Source of the DNA: UBA3792 sp045114775
Lineage (GTDB): Bacteria > Bacillota > Clostridia > Christensenellales > CAG-138
DNA length: 64,000 bases
Reading direction: 5' to 3'
Assembly: GCA_045114775.1 (NCBI GenBank)
Contig: JBGULC010000010.1
Location: forward strand, 86,677 to 150,676
In this document: one piece after another, positions 33,535 through 42,094 of the stretch
How positions within the stretch are numbered: the first letter of the stretch is position 1
How the letters are laid out: each line of letters begins with the position of its first letter
Made by a program: the position numbers and the translations under genes
The notes under the pieces: model-generated
The model's database searches: none
What the model was told of the DNA's origin: nothing
Seen by the model: the letters and a program-made list of their open reading frames with translations, nothing else

Positions 33535-35067
33535 TCAAGTATTTAGTTTGTATTGAATAAATGTCCTCATGTCTTCAATAGATTGAGCAAGTTCTTTATC
33601 TGAGTATTTAGCGTTCAGCTGGTTTTCTGGATGATGCGATACATCCCGGATATAATGAGATAAAGTATGCTGCTTGAGTTGGGTCGATGCGTTAGGCAAT
33701 ATCTTAGTATAGTTTCTCGTAGGCTTTTCGTGCTCATACTCTTTCATCCAGTTGTTCCCAGCAATAAACCCATATAACTCATCATGGTATTCTTCTGTAA
33801 CTTCATTAAATGCTGTGTAATTAATTTCATTCATGGATGGATAACCCAACAATCCACCTAAAGTTGGGGTAATATGCTTGTTGCCTTCAGTATCAACGTT
33901 TATCAATCTCAAGTCGCTATACTGCAATTGTTTAACTATTACTCCGCTATGCGTTGTTACTATAATTTGCGTTCTTGGGGAGTGAGACAATTCCTTTAGC
34001 GCATCTGCCAGCATTTTTTGATTCGAAAAATGTTGCGAAGTCTCAGGCTCTTCGATGGCGTAAATTATACCTGTACTATCGTTTTCTTCCTGACGCCGCT
34101 CAGCTTCTGCGCGAAAGAAATTTAACAGTACAAGGCGCTTAACGCCGCTACCGCGTTTATTAATTGGAATATCATCCTCCGAGGACAAGGAAACACCCTC
34201 AAACACTTTAGCCCATTTTATTGCTGTCGGGGACGGTATAACCGGCTTAAGGTTATCGGCCATATTCGGATCCATTTCTCGCAGCTTAGAGAGCGTTCTG
34301 TATGAAACTTCCAGCAATCTGCTTTCGATCTGTTCCGCAACAGACTTCAACGTTTCCTGTATTGCTGCATCCTGAAAAAACTGACTCACAGCAAGTTTGA
34401 GAGGATCTTGAACTTCGGCGTCCTTATCGCTATTTTCTCTATCTGCCTGAAACAACGAATATACAGGGAGATACTTTGATAACTGCTCCCATATTTTTTT
34501 AGTGTCTTCTCCCGCGGTGACATCAATATCAATAGTAGTCAGCTCAAGTTCATCTGCAAAAGAAGACCACACAGCACGGCGCATCACAGAATTAATACTT
34601 TGATTGGCACATATTATATTGTTGTCTCGAATTATAGCTTGTAAATCCTTCTTTTTCTTTAACAGAAGATCAGCACAGATTCCATTTACAGGATGTAATG
34701 CTCTGATCAATACAGCCGTACACTTCTTGCCATTGAATTTTTTAATCAGCTCCAGTTCACCATCTTCATTTAACAAATACTCATCTTCAAAGTTGGTTTG
34801 AAATGAAGAATCAACGACTATCGTATCCGGCAGGTCCGTGAAAGTAATATCTATAGAAAACTCTTGCGTTTGATTGTAGACATTAAGGTCACCTTCATCA
34901 AACTTGATCGCCCCTTTCCCATCATTAAAAAATAGGTCGAGTGCTTCAAGTATTGATGATTTTCCTATATCATTACGGCCTACAAACGCTGTAAGATCGC
35001 CAAAGCAAATGGATGTCTTTTTCCCGTAGCCACGGAACCCATCTAATGTTACTTTATGAATCTTCAT
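33535..35067 (-). CDS. AAA/ABC-type ATPase (OLD/RecF-like), probable defence ATPase
   Basis: A 510-residue SMC/OLD-type ATPase: MKIHKVTLDGFRGYGKKTSI, Walker A VGRNDIGKSS (29-38), ABC signature in KRGSGVKRLVLLNFF, Walker B IIYAIEEPETSQH and the switch IVTTHSG. The region between lobes is too short for a long coiled coil. I see no TOPRIM motif, so it is not a classical OLD nuclease. Its ATG follows the TAA of the DUF2130 gene without a gap, so the two work together; ATPase plus nuclease-like partner is a recurring phage-defence design (inference). Confidence 0.82.
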   Translation of the reverse strand: MKIHKVTLDGFRGYGKKTSICFGDLTAFVGRNDIGKSSILEALDLFFNDGKGAIKFDEGDLNVYNQTQEFSIDITFTDLPDTIVVDSSFQTNFEDEYLLNEDGELELIKKFNGKKCTAVLIRALHPVNGICADLLLKKKKDLQAIIRDNNIICANQSINSVMRRAVWSSFADELELTTIDIDVTAGEDTKKIWEQLSKYLPVYSLFQADRENSDKDAEVQDPLKLAVSQFFQDAAIQETLKSVAEQIESRLLEVSYRTLSKLREMDPNMADNLKPVIPSPTAIKWAKVFEGVSLSSEDDIPINKRGSGVKRLVLLNFFRAEAERRQEENDSTGIIYAIEEPETSQHFSNQKMLADALKELSHSPRTQIIVTTHSGVIVKQLQYSDLRLINVDTEGNKHITPTLGGLLGYPSMNEINYTAFNEVTEEYHDELYGFIAGNNWMKEYEHEKPTRNYTKILPNASTQLKQHTLSHYIRDVSHHPENQLNAKYSDKELAQSIEDMRTFIQYKLNT

Positions 35068-36453
35068 TTATGACAACTCAATCCCCGCTTCCTCGAATTT
35101 GTTACGCATCGTCTGATTCCCTTTTGTAAGCTTCTTGATAGACAAATCTTGAGCCTTATCATTTGCAAGCCTCAACTGATTTCCAGACTTCGTGAGCGCT
35201 TCCTTAACATTCTCAAGGTGCTTTATGGTATCGTCAATCTCTTTAATAGCCTTTTCAAAGTGCTGACTTGCTAGACGGAAGTTGTTTCCGAATTTCTCTT
35301 TAAAATCCAGCATGGCCTGCTCAAATTGACGAACATCCAAATTTTGCTGCTGAACCAGGGCAAGTTCCCTCTTTGTCTGTATTGATGACAGCGCTGCGTT
35401 TCGTAGCAGGGAAATGAGAGGGATGAAGAACTGAGGGCGTATGATATACATCTTTTCATATCGATACGACATGTCAACGATGCCAGCATTATAGTATTCG
35501 CTATCCAGCTCCAACATGGAAACAAGAACAGCATATTCACAATTCTTCTTTTTCCGGTCTTTATCTAACTTCTCCAGGAAGTCTTCGTTTTTATGTTTCT
35601 TCTCTGTGGCATCCGCCTCGTTTTTCATCTCAAACATTATAGAGAGCAAGGGAAGCCCATCTTCGGTTTCTTCGCGGAACACAAAATCACCTTTTGTGCC
35701 TTCCACTACCTCATTATCCTTTTCGAAGTATGCCCGAGGAAATGCCATCATTCGTACTTGATTGAAGGAAGTTAAACAGTGCTGCTCTAAGCTTTCGCCA
35801 ATCATTTTTGTAGATTGACGCAGCTTAAAATCGCGGTATTGCTCTACTTCAGCCTTAAGTCGCGCTACTTCTGTTCGGTGTGCTTCTTGTAAGCTCTGTT
35901 CCCGGATCTGAGCAGCTTGCTTCTCTTGTACGATTTGACCCTGCAGTTGAGTAATCTCGGTTTCCTTTTCCTGCACAGCAGTGGTGATTGCTAAATTCTT
36001 TTCTGTTTCTGCGGCTTTGGCCTGTTCTTGCAGGCGTAATATCTCTTGATCTTTTAGGGCAAGCTGCTGAATGCGATTGCTTTCTGCCAGTGCCAATGCT
36101 GCGCTTTGCTCAGACACACGTTTTTCCGCTTCTACCTGTAGCCGAAGAATCTGTTCCTGCTTTTCTTGAACGGCTTGCTCAATAGCATATCTTCTTTGTT
36201 CTTCAGCACTCTGGGCTTGTTCCTGCAAGCGAATTATCTGCTGCTCTTTTTCTGCCAGAGCTTTCTTATGTTCTGATTCTGCTTCCATTAAGGCGTTCTT
36301 CTGTAACGCCTCCATCTCTCTATGAATCGTTTCAGTACGATCTTTGAGTTCTGTTTCAAATTGCTCAGAACGAACTTGGGCAATGATAGAAGCGTATCCA
36401 GCCTCGTCTACCTGGAACACCTTTCCACAATGGGGGCATTTAATCTCATTCAT
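35068..36453 (-). CDS. DUF2130 protein with coiled coil
   Basis: A 461-residue protein. It opens with MNEIKCPHCGKVFQVDEAGY (CxxC, partial zinc ribbon), continues with a Gln/Glu/Ala-rich coiled coil (about 25-210), and then the DUF2130 core (about 215-400): FVFREETEDGLPLLSIMFEMK, ENxxFLEKLDKDRxxKxCEYAVLVSMLE and IRPQFFIPLISLLRNA. The D..FEMK pattern resembles the acidic-x-Lys of restriction-like nucleases; nuclease activity is inferred. Its stop codon abuts the start of the ATPase gene. It is the first gene of the pair. The upstream site GCGAGG is weak. Confidence 0.83.
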   Translation of the reverse strand: MNEIKCPHCGKVFQVDEAGYASIIAQVRSEQFETELKDRTETIHREMEALQKNALMEAESEHKKALAEKEQQIIRLQEQAQSAEEQRRYAIEQAVQEKQEQILRLQVEAEKRVSEQSAALALAESNRIQQLALKDQEILRLQEQAKAAETEKNLAITTAVQEKETEITQLQGQIVQEKQAAQIREQSLQEAHRTEVARLKAEVEQYRDFKLRQSTKMIGESLEQHCLTSFNQVRMMAFPRAYFEKDNEVVEGTKGDFVFREETEDGLPLLSIMFEMKNEADATEKKHKNEDFLEKLDKDRKKKNCEYAVLVSMLELDSEYYNAGIVDMSYRYEKMYIIRPQFFIPLISLLRNAALSSIQTKRELALVQQQNLDVRQFEQAMLDFKEKFGNNFRLASQHFEKAIKEIDDTIKHLENVKEALTKSGNQLRLANDKAQDLSIKKLTKGNQTMRNKFEEAGIELS

Positions 36454-37014
36454 GTTAGACCTCGCTAGCTGAGTTTTTTCACTATATTGTGTTGCCGTTC
36501 AAGGGCATTAATCACAATCAAATTGTAGCAGGTGATGGATGTAATTACAAGAAAAATCCAGTGATTCCGGCATTTTCATAAAAAAGACTGTTGTACATTA
36601 ACTCACTGTAAAGGACTTTACAGCCAGTTTAGGATAATGCTTACGTTTGCTGAACAGCAAGAGGCTGTCGCCTTGATTGTATTAGAGTTACTTATTTAGC
36701 TAGGGATCAAGATGGCTATAGAGAAGAGGAGGTTTATAGAAGGATTTTGAACTCTCATAACAAACTCTTATCTATGTCTTTGTAAAACGTTTTTTGTCGT
36801 CGCAGGCGTAATCTGCCCACTACTTGCAGCACCCACTGTCAGAATCCCGATCATTACGCAGCGGTCGGATTCATAAAAAGGCCGAAGATGCTGTTTAGGA
36901 TAATCCAGTGTGCCATTCCGAACAGCATAGTTTGTACGAGCTTCCGCTGTAACAAAGCGCAACAGAATGAAACATGGACAACAGCGCCCTTTGTTCAATC
37001 AGCCATCAAGCCAA
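36454..37014. other. Intergenic DNA with a decayed repeat copy
   Basis: No convincing gene. A 76-codon minus-strand frame at 36768-36998 has no ribosome binding site and covers the decayed copy of the 30.5 kb repeat (about 36949-36968). The segment separates two defence modules and probably holds the promoter of the DUF2130-ATPase pair near 36480-36540, though no consensus was clear. Confidence 0.5.
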
Positions 37015-37917
37015 TCAATTCTCAATCCACCGCTGCTCTGTTTTGGACCAATGCTTTGCATAGGTTTCATTGCTCCGTATCGTACGAAGAATCGGTTCTG
37101 TAAATGCTTTGATAGATGAGATTGTTTCCTCCAGCGTAACCGGCAGCATGGCTCTTTTCTTTCTCACAAACGCTTTCCATCTGGTCTGACGAACAGGATC
37201 GTCTGTAAAGCCGGATTCAAACGCCGCGATATCATCCAACGGCGTGTTCCGATGGGTGAAGGTTTCTTTGATTGCCTCTGCCAGTTCTCTGCCGTCAAAG
37301 TCATACCGATGAATCAGCACGTAGATATCGTAGAAGTCTTTGAATCGGGAGTTTTCATATCCAAGCGAAACGATTGCTTCCAGCTTTTCAGCCACACAAG
37401 AGGAAAGCGAATACGCAAAGATATGCGGCGATTCATCATTGAGAACAGATGGGAAATCCATCTCAACCCGCGCCGGATAAACGATATCGCTAAATCCGAT
37501 GTCGATTGAAATGTTGATCCGGGTTCTGTCCAGATAAGCAAGAACCGATACGTTGACGCCGTGATAATCCTTGAATTCGGTAATCGGAATCACTTGCAGC
37601 GTATTCAGATCAAAGCGAAGAGGGTCGTCCGTTTCCATTGAGAAGATCTCCGCAAAGACCGCGCGCATATCTTCCGTTCGATTGCTGATTCTTTGTGCAA
37701 GCAGGTCAATATCTGTGGTTGCTCTTGAAAAGTCTCCATCGAAAAGGGCATAAAGAAAGATTCCGCCTTTCAGCGTGAAGTTGTCTGTATATCGGGACTT
37801 GGAGAGTCTGTAGATCGTCCGCTCCAGCCCATATGCAACCAGCATCTCCTCCATTGTCTTTCCGGTTTTGATGCTCTGATTTTTGAGCCGATCTTTTACG
37901 GATGCGACACTGTTCAT
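37015..37917 (-). CDS. abiEii: AbiEii-type nucleotidyltransferase toxin
   Basis: A 300-residue MNT-fold toxin of the AbiEii/AbiGii family. It has FTLKGGIFLYALF (GG at 51-52), the metal-binding pair in RATTDIDLLAQ (Asp69, Asp71), SVCVAEKLEAI-like SSCVAEKLEAIVSLGYENSR and FKDFYDIYVL, which are the four conserved AbiEii motifs. Family members use a nucleotide to modify tRNA acceptor ends or serine residues and stop growth, giving abortive phage resistance. The start overlaps the antitoxin stop by four bases, the usual coupling for AbiE. Confidence 0.92.
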   Translation of the reverse strand: MNSVASVKDRLKNQSIKTGKTMEEMLVAYGLERTIYRLSKSRYTDNFTLKGGIFLYALFDGDFSRATTDIDLLAQRISNRTEDMRAVFAEIFSMETDDPLRFDLNTLQVIPITEFKDYHGVNVSVLAYLDRTRINISIDIGFSDIVYPARVEMDFPSVLNDESPHIFAYSLSSCVAEKLEAIVSLGYENSRFKDFYDIYVLIHRYDFDGRELAEAIKETFTHRNTPLDDIAAFESGFTDDPVRQTRWKAFVRKKRAMLPVTLEETISSIKAFTEPILRTIRSNETYAKHWSKTEQRWIEN

Positions 37918-38501
37918 AGGAGCACCTCTAGATAAGTTCCGAGGATCGCCTTGCAGCCAAGCAGGTCTGCATATCGATGAAGCTTGTTCAGGTTACGATC
38001 GTTTCGGGAAAGATAGTTTTTCAGAACTTCCTTTGTTTCTTCGATTCCGACTTTGTTGCGATAGTACAGAATGTCGGCGACCGTCTTTTCGAGATCATAC
38101 ATCTTGATAGTACCGGACACGTCCGAGACTTCGGTAATTCCACGATCATACCTCCCTTTCGGGAAGTACCAAATATTGATTTTCGGCCAGTCCGGAATGG
38201 TTGAAATCTTCTTGTCTCGCTGAATCGCTATATCGACTGCATCTGGAAGATATGTCGTAAGTTCGTAATACCGTGCTGCAGTCATCATACAAAGTATTCC
38301 TTTTGGGACATATGCCGCAACCGTAGAATAGTCTGATTCTTCTCCTGCAAAAGACGTGTTTTCATACAGCTTCTTGTTTCGCTTGATCAGATAGCCGTGC
38401 TCGACAAGTTTATTGATTTTGTAATAGGAAAAGCCGAACGCAAGGAGTTCCTGAACGGTAAAGAACTTCTTTTCTGCCGGCAGAGGCATATTGGTTTCCA
38501 T
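37914..38501 (-). CDS. abiEi: AbiEi-type antitoxin/repressor
   Basis: A 195-residue partner of AbiEii. The N-terminal winged helix (about 9-60: FFTVQELLAFGFSYYKINKL, GYLIKRNKKLYEN) binds DNA and the C-terminal antitoxin domain has YVPKGILCMMTAARYYELT, IWYFPKGRYDRGITEV and KMYDLEKTVADILYYRNKVG. Type IV antitoxins of this family neutralise the toxin without direct binding and repress their own promoter through inverted repeats; one such repeat lies upstream at 38565-38594. Confidence 0.92.
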   Translation of the reverse strand: METNMPLPAEKKFFTVQELLAFGFSYYKINKLVEHGYLIKRNKKLYENTSFAGEESDYSTVAAYVPKGILCMMTAARYYELTTYLPDAVDIAIQRDKKISTIPDWPKINIWYFPKGRYDRGITEVSDVSGTIKMYDLEKTVADILYYRNKVGIEETKEVLKNYLSRNDRNLNKLHRYADLLGCKAILGTYLEVLL

Positions 38502-38564
38502 GGATCTTCTCCTATCGTCTATGATCGCTTATACTATAGCACTAACAATTAACGATTTCAATAT

Positions 38565-38594
38565 AATTCTGCAATTATCAGAAAATGCAGAATT
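38565..38594. promoter_or_regulatory. Inverted repeat upstream of abiE (likely operator)
   Basis: AATTCTGCA (38565-38573) and TGCAGAATT (38586-38594), perfect nine-base arms 12 bases apart, lie about 65-95 bases before the abiEi start. AbiEi is known to repress its promoter at inverted repeats. Confidence 0.6.
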
Positions 38595-38636
38595 TTATTT
38601 GATTATCGAAAAGAAGCCGGTATGACAGAAAAGAAA

Positions 38637-38695
38637 AGCGGCTGACTAATCAAATCAACCGCTTTGAAAAGTGTCCACTTTTGGGGTGCAGGTCA
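38637..38695 (-). mobile_element. End fragment of an IS3-family element
   Basis: The 29 bases at 38667-38695 (TTGAAAAGTGTCCACTTTTG then GGGTGCAGGTCA) are identical to the terminal sequence at 49814-49842 beside the complete IS3-family copy. The adjoining hairpin (AGCGG...CCGCT) corresponds to the hairpin next to the end of that copy. Only the end remains. It supplies the last residues, stop codon and a T-followed hairpin terminator for the reverse transcriptase gene. Confidence 0.8.
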
Positions 38696-39885
38696 TCATC
38701 AAAAGATATGGGAGTAGGCGGACTAACGATAGCAGAAGGCCAGAGCGAGTAATCACATATATCCTTAAGCCCATGTTTTGCCAAGTATTCTCTTCGATTT
38801 TCCAGAATAGAGAGGAAGCAGATCACATCCTCCTCATCCTTTATCTCTATCGGGAGGGCAACAAGTTGATCAAGATCTTTGAAAAACAGATGAGAGTTAT
38901 ACAATACCACGAGCTCTGGAAAGAATGCTATCTCTTGAGATACTTTCGATATATATTTTTTAATGAATGCGAGGAAAGATTGCGCATTCTCTTTTTGAAT
39001 AAATGTAACATATGAGATTTCGCCTATAATATGAGGTTGCATATCATAGTTTCCAGAAACAATGCACTGAAAAATCTCCGCACGGATTCTTTTCTTCATT
39101 TTTCTGGGCGCTTTCAGTTCGTTTGATTTATTCGTCTTTGTACGGGCAATAGTTATTCCTGTGATCTGTTTCCTATTCGAAGGGACACTGTAGTGAACCT
39201 TTTCTTCATTGATGCAAAACCCCTCGTCTTCGATGATGCGCTTTATAACAGGAGCATAGCGTTGAAGGAGGACTTTGTTATCACAGGAAAAATACATATC
39301 GTCCGCGTAGCGTGTATAAATAATACCGCGCCTTTGGCAAAGGCCGAAGAGACGGTGATCCAGCGTAAGAGCGACAAGGTTGGCGATAGAAGGAGAGCAA
39401 GGACTTCCTTGCGGAAGGCATCCATTCAAAGTGCACAAGTTAGTGAGAAGCGTTGCAGCAAAATCGTTATACCCTATATCCGAAAAGATAGTAAAAACCT
39501 TTCTTGCAGAAATGCTAGGGAAAAAATCCTTTAAATCAATTGAAAGCCCATAAAGCGTTTCCGCATGGCAATTTGCGTTCTGCTTTGCGCCATATTCTTT
39601 TCCCCAGCGGAATGCCATAGCTTGATCGGATGGCGTCAGCTTGTTAAGAATGTTAAATAGAATCCACTTTTGAACGATATGAAGCGTATATGATGGAATA
39701 GAGATTTGACGTCTGCCGCCATTTCTTTTAGGGATATACTTGATTTTATAATACCGATCAGTTTTCTTTGACAGACAGTAAAGCAGTCGGGTACTAAGCC
39801 CGATCAATTTCGAAAACTCGTTCAAATCTGAGAAAACAGGAAGTCCTAACGAGGACATGAGCAGCATGGAATCATTCTTGGACAT
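38650..39885 (-). CDS. Retron reverse transcriptase (3' end replaced by an IS end)
   Basis: A 411-residue group of the retron type. Motifs in order: YIPKRNGGRRQISIPS, LYGLSIDLKDFFPSI (metal Asp117), CLPQGSPCSPSIANL (about 156-170), the active site RYADDMYFSC (YADD 193-196), and INEEKVHYSVPSNRKQITGI. Residues about 300-396 form a C-terminal extension. The last 14-15 residues (DLHPKSGHFSKRLI) are encoded by an IS end, so the native C-terminus is lost, though all catalytic motifs remain. The gene follows the msr-msd RNA and a deoxyribosyltransferase-like effector. Its ribosome binding site AAAAGGAG lies within the RNA's a2 repeat. Confidence 0.9.
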   Translation of the reverse strand: MSKNDSMLLMSSLGLPVFSDLNEFSKLIGLSTRLLYCLSKKTDRYYKIKYIPKRNGGRRQISIPSYTLHIVQKWILFNILNKLTPSDQAMAFRWGKEYGAKQNANCHAETLYGLSIDLKDFFPSISARKVFTIFSDIGYNDFAATLLTNLCTLNGCLPQGSPCSPSIANLVALTLDHRLFGLCQRRGIIYTRYADDMYFSCDNKVLLQRYAPVIKRIIEDEGFCINEEKVHYSVPSNRKQITGITIARTKTNKSNELKAPRKMKKRIRAEIFQCIVSGNYDMQPHIIGEISYVTFIQKENAQSFLAFIKKYISKVSQEIAFFPELVVLYNSHLFFKDLDQLVALPIEIKDEEDVICFLSILENRREYLAKHGLKDICDYSLWPSAIVSPPTPISFDDDLHPKSGHFSKRLI

Positions 39886-39889
39886 AAAC

Positions 39890-40047
39890 AGTCGCTCCTT
39901 TTACCATAACTCTTTCGTCGAGTTTGGATGATGATTACTTAATTGTGAAATCATCATCTAAAGTTGAGGAATCGTGTGGAATCATCCACCAAGGAAGACG
40001 AATCATCTTCCGAACACATAATGTGTAAAAGCTAAAAGGAGCGACTA
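39890..40047 (-). ncRNA. Retron msr-msd RNA
   Basis: Between effector and reverse transcriptase, perfect 14-base complementary arms AGTCGCTCCTTTTA (a1, 40046-40033) and TAAAAGGAGCGACT (a2, 39903-39890) enclose a structured stretch. After a1 the sequence is TTTTAGC, as in known retrons; the branching guanosine would be the G at 40032. The msr part has hairpins at 40026-40014, 40011-39993 and 39989-39976; the msd part has a ten-pair stem GATGATGATT/AATCATCATC (39958-39927). a1 overlaps the end of the effector gene and a2 contains the ribosome binding site of the reverse transcriptase. Confidence 0.87.
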
Positions 40048-40922
40048 TTATTTAATTGCTCCTTGAGTATATCACACCGAATGCGATCGTGCAAGATCGT
40101 TTTTTCGGACGCAGAGGAATAGTCTAGTACCTTCTTTGTTTCCAGATATCCCTTTGGGGACAGCGATAAAGTAGCCGTCATTTCTCGCTGATTCAGTCCA
40201 GATACAACAATCCCCGTTTTCATTAAATAATTGATAGCAATGTTGAAAAACTCCTTATATCGTGCAGGCATCATATCGCGGCCAATCAGAAACTGTTTTA
40301 ATCCCTTATACAGTTCGTCTCTCCCAATTTTCTGAAAAAAGTAGATGAGTTGCGGAATAAAAGCAATATAAGCGGACAACTCCTGAAGTGAGTTATTTCT
40401 GCTTCCAAAGAACTTTTTATGAAGTTTACGAAAACACCGTTTCAAATCATCGACAAGTCCATTAATGTCCGGAGATTTATAATATACCAGCCTATCAGGA
40501 TAGCTCTTTTTAATGTGCTTAACTGGTCCCATCATAATGAAACTCTTGTCCCGTCGATATTTAGAATTAATTACGACTACTAATTTGCTTTTGATGTTTT
40601 CGTTTTGAACAAAAGCACCTAATTCCACTGCAGAGCCCATACTCTCACATATGATGCAAATGATATCGGCATTCTCAGCCAGAAGATTCTCGTATTCTAA
40701 AAGATCGGAGGTTCTGTTTCGATTAAGCATTTCCATAAAGAGATCCTCTGGATACAAGATCTGGAAACGCTTTCCTTCTACAATCCGACGCACATCATCC
40801 CTGATGCAGTGAGATCCCGTGCCACCACAAAGGAAGACGAAGCAGGATTCACTAAAAGTGTGGCAAAAAACATCCTTATATATAGACTCATATATCGAAT
40901 TGGGATACATCGCGATTCTCAA
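40032..40922 (-). CDS. Retron effector, nucleoside deoxyribosyltransferase-like with winged helix
   Basis: A 296-residue protein like the St85/Eco1 (type II-A) retron effector. Residues 20-165 form the deoxyribosyltransferase-like domain: FVFLCGGTG, KRFQILYPEDLFMEML, LLAENADIICIICESMGS followed by AVELGAF with the likely catalytic Glu100, and KYRRDKSFIMMGP. Residues about 180-290 hold a winged-helix region (LMKTGIVVSGLNQREMTATL). In known systems the RT-msDNA complex holds the effector inactive and phage activity releases it to degrade nucleotides or kill the cell. It is the first gene of the retron and its last codons and TAG stop form part of the a1 arm. Confidence 0.88.
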   Translation of the reverse strand: MRIAMYPNSIYESIYKDVFCHTFSESCFVFLCGGTGSHCIRDDVRRIVEGKRFQILYPEDLFMEMLNRNRTSDLLEYENLLAENADIICIICESMGSAVELGAFVQNENIKSKLVVVINSKYRRDKSFIMMGPVKHIKKSYPDRLVYYKSPDINGLVDDLKRCFRKLHKKFFGSRNNSLQELSAYIAFIPQLIYFFQKIGRDELYKGLKQFLIGRDMMPARYKEFFNIAINYLMKTGIVVSGLNQREMTATLSLSPKGYLETKKVLDYSSASEKTILHDRIRCDILKEQLNNSRSF

Positions 40923-41125
40923 CCCCTTTGAAGCAGTCTAATGAAGAAAGCAGATTAATATACAGTATAATAATTATAGCATGGAAATAGGGATAGTAAA
41001 TATTAAATGTATAATGATTTGACAGATTAACTGATAAAATAATATATTTATCACCCTGATGGATTACTGTTGTTTTTCATGCATCTATAATTATGTTAGA
41101 AACTATAGCGAGGAGCAACGAAATA

Positions 41126-41893
41126 ATGACTAAAGAGAAAACACAGAAATCACTGGTACCTAAAGTTACTCTTATTGTTACAATCATTGGTATTGTTATT
41201 TCTTTATTTGCGGGTGCATTTCAAGTAGTAATAGGTTGTATTTCAAATCAGAACCAAGAAAGTGAAGCGGCACCTTACTTTGTTGCATCTTATGAGAAAG
41301 TGATCACAGCTGATAATTTGGCTTATGCATGGTCTATAAAAAATACTGGCGGAAATATACGCAGTGTTAAGTGTCGCTATGTAGATTATTTGAAGTCTTA
41401 TTTTGAAGATGAATCGAAAGAGATAACTGATGAGAAATGGATTAAAATAATAATAGAAGATGAATCTGTAAAGTATAACAGCAAAACAAAATCAATTCCG
41501 ATTATTATGAATCTGAACACACTTATGGGAGCAATTGAGTATACAGAACCTATTTTATTGTATAATGCTGACGAATCCCTTTACGGAAAACACCAAGAGA
41601 AACAAACGGGAAAGTATTATCCTCCTAGTTATTTGGGATTTGAGTATATACATTGTCTTGTTATTGAATACAAGGATTACAAACATAGAGATAAACAACT
41701 TGTTCTTGAGATTCTTCAAGATCCAGAGCTTGACAACTATGAGATAAAGGAAAGAAATGATCTTCCAAAAGTACCTGAGAATGCGACTTTTTATCTTGGT
41801 CATTCTACTAAATTTGATGTTGGCAGTAAGGTTTTTGATCAACATCATATTAAATATCAAATAGTTGATGGCGAATTTAGTTTTCCTCACTGA
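41126..41893 (+). CDS. Membrane-anchored protein of unknown function
   Basis: A 255-residue protein with one N-terminal transmembrane helix (VTLIVTIIGIVISLFAGAFQ, about 14-33) and an extracytoplasmic or cytoplasmic soluble domain rich in aromatic and acidic residues (AYAWSIKNTGGNIRSVKCRY, then YYPPSYLGFEYIHCLVIEY). I do not recognise the domain. The ATG at 41126 with GAGGAG upstream is preferred to one at 41093. It points away from the retron and toward the IS remnant, and its low GC matches the island. A membrane effector or IS-damaged module partner is possible. Confidence 0.7.
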   Translation: MTKEKTQKSLVPKVTLIVTIIGIVISLFAGAFQVVIGCISNQNQESEAAPYFVASYEKVITADNLAYAWSIKNTGGNIRSVKCRYVDYLKSYFEDESKEITDEKWIKIIIEDESVKYNSKTKSIPIIMNLNTLMGAIEYTEPILLYNADESLYGKHQEKQTGKYYPPSYLGFEYIHCLVIEYKDYKHRDKQLVLEILQDPELDNYEIKERNDLPKVPENATFYLGHSTKFDVGSKVFDQHHIKYQIVDGEFSFPH

Positions 41894-41962
41894 ATGGGCA
41901 TAAACTGAAATAAACTCAAATGGATGTATCTGACATAAAAGATATCAACATGATAGTATAAA

Positions 41963-41995
41963 AGGCGCGTTTGAGAACGATACAATCGCGCCTCT
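41963..41995 (+). terminator. Possible terminator hairpin
   Basis: AAGGCGCG and CGCGCCTC arms with a 14-base loop, followed by an AT-rich stretch without a clear T run. It lies 70 bases after the membrane protein gene. Confidence 0.45.
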
Positions 41996-42094
41996 AAATT
42001 ATTAGATAATAGCTAAATTGTTTAAAACCCCCTTGACAAAACTCATCTTCGTGGCCTTTTTCCACCTGAGCTGTTCCTAAATGGACTGTTTCCG

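Noticed and set aside
36768..36998. 76-codon minus-strand frame
   Set aside because: No ribosome binding site, and it crosses a decayed repeat copy.
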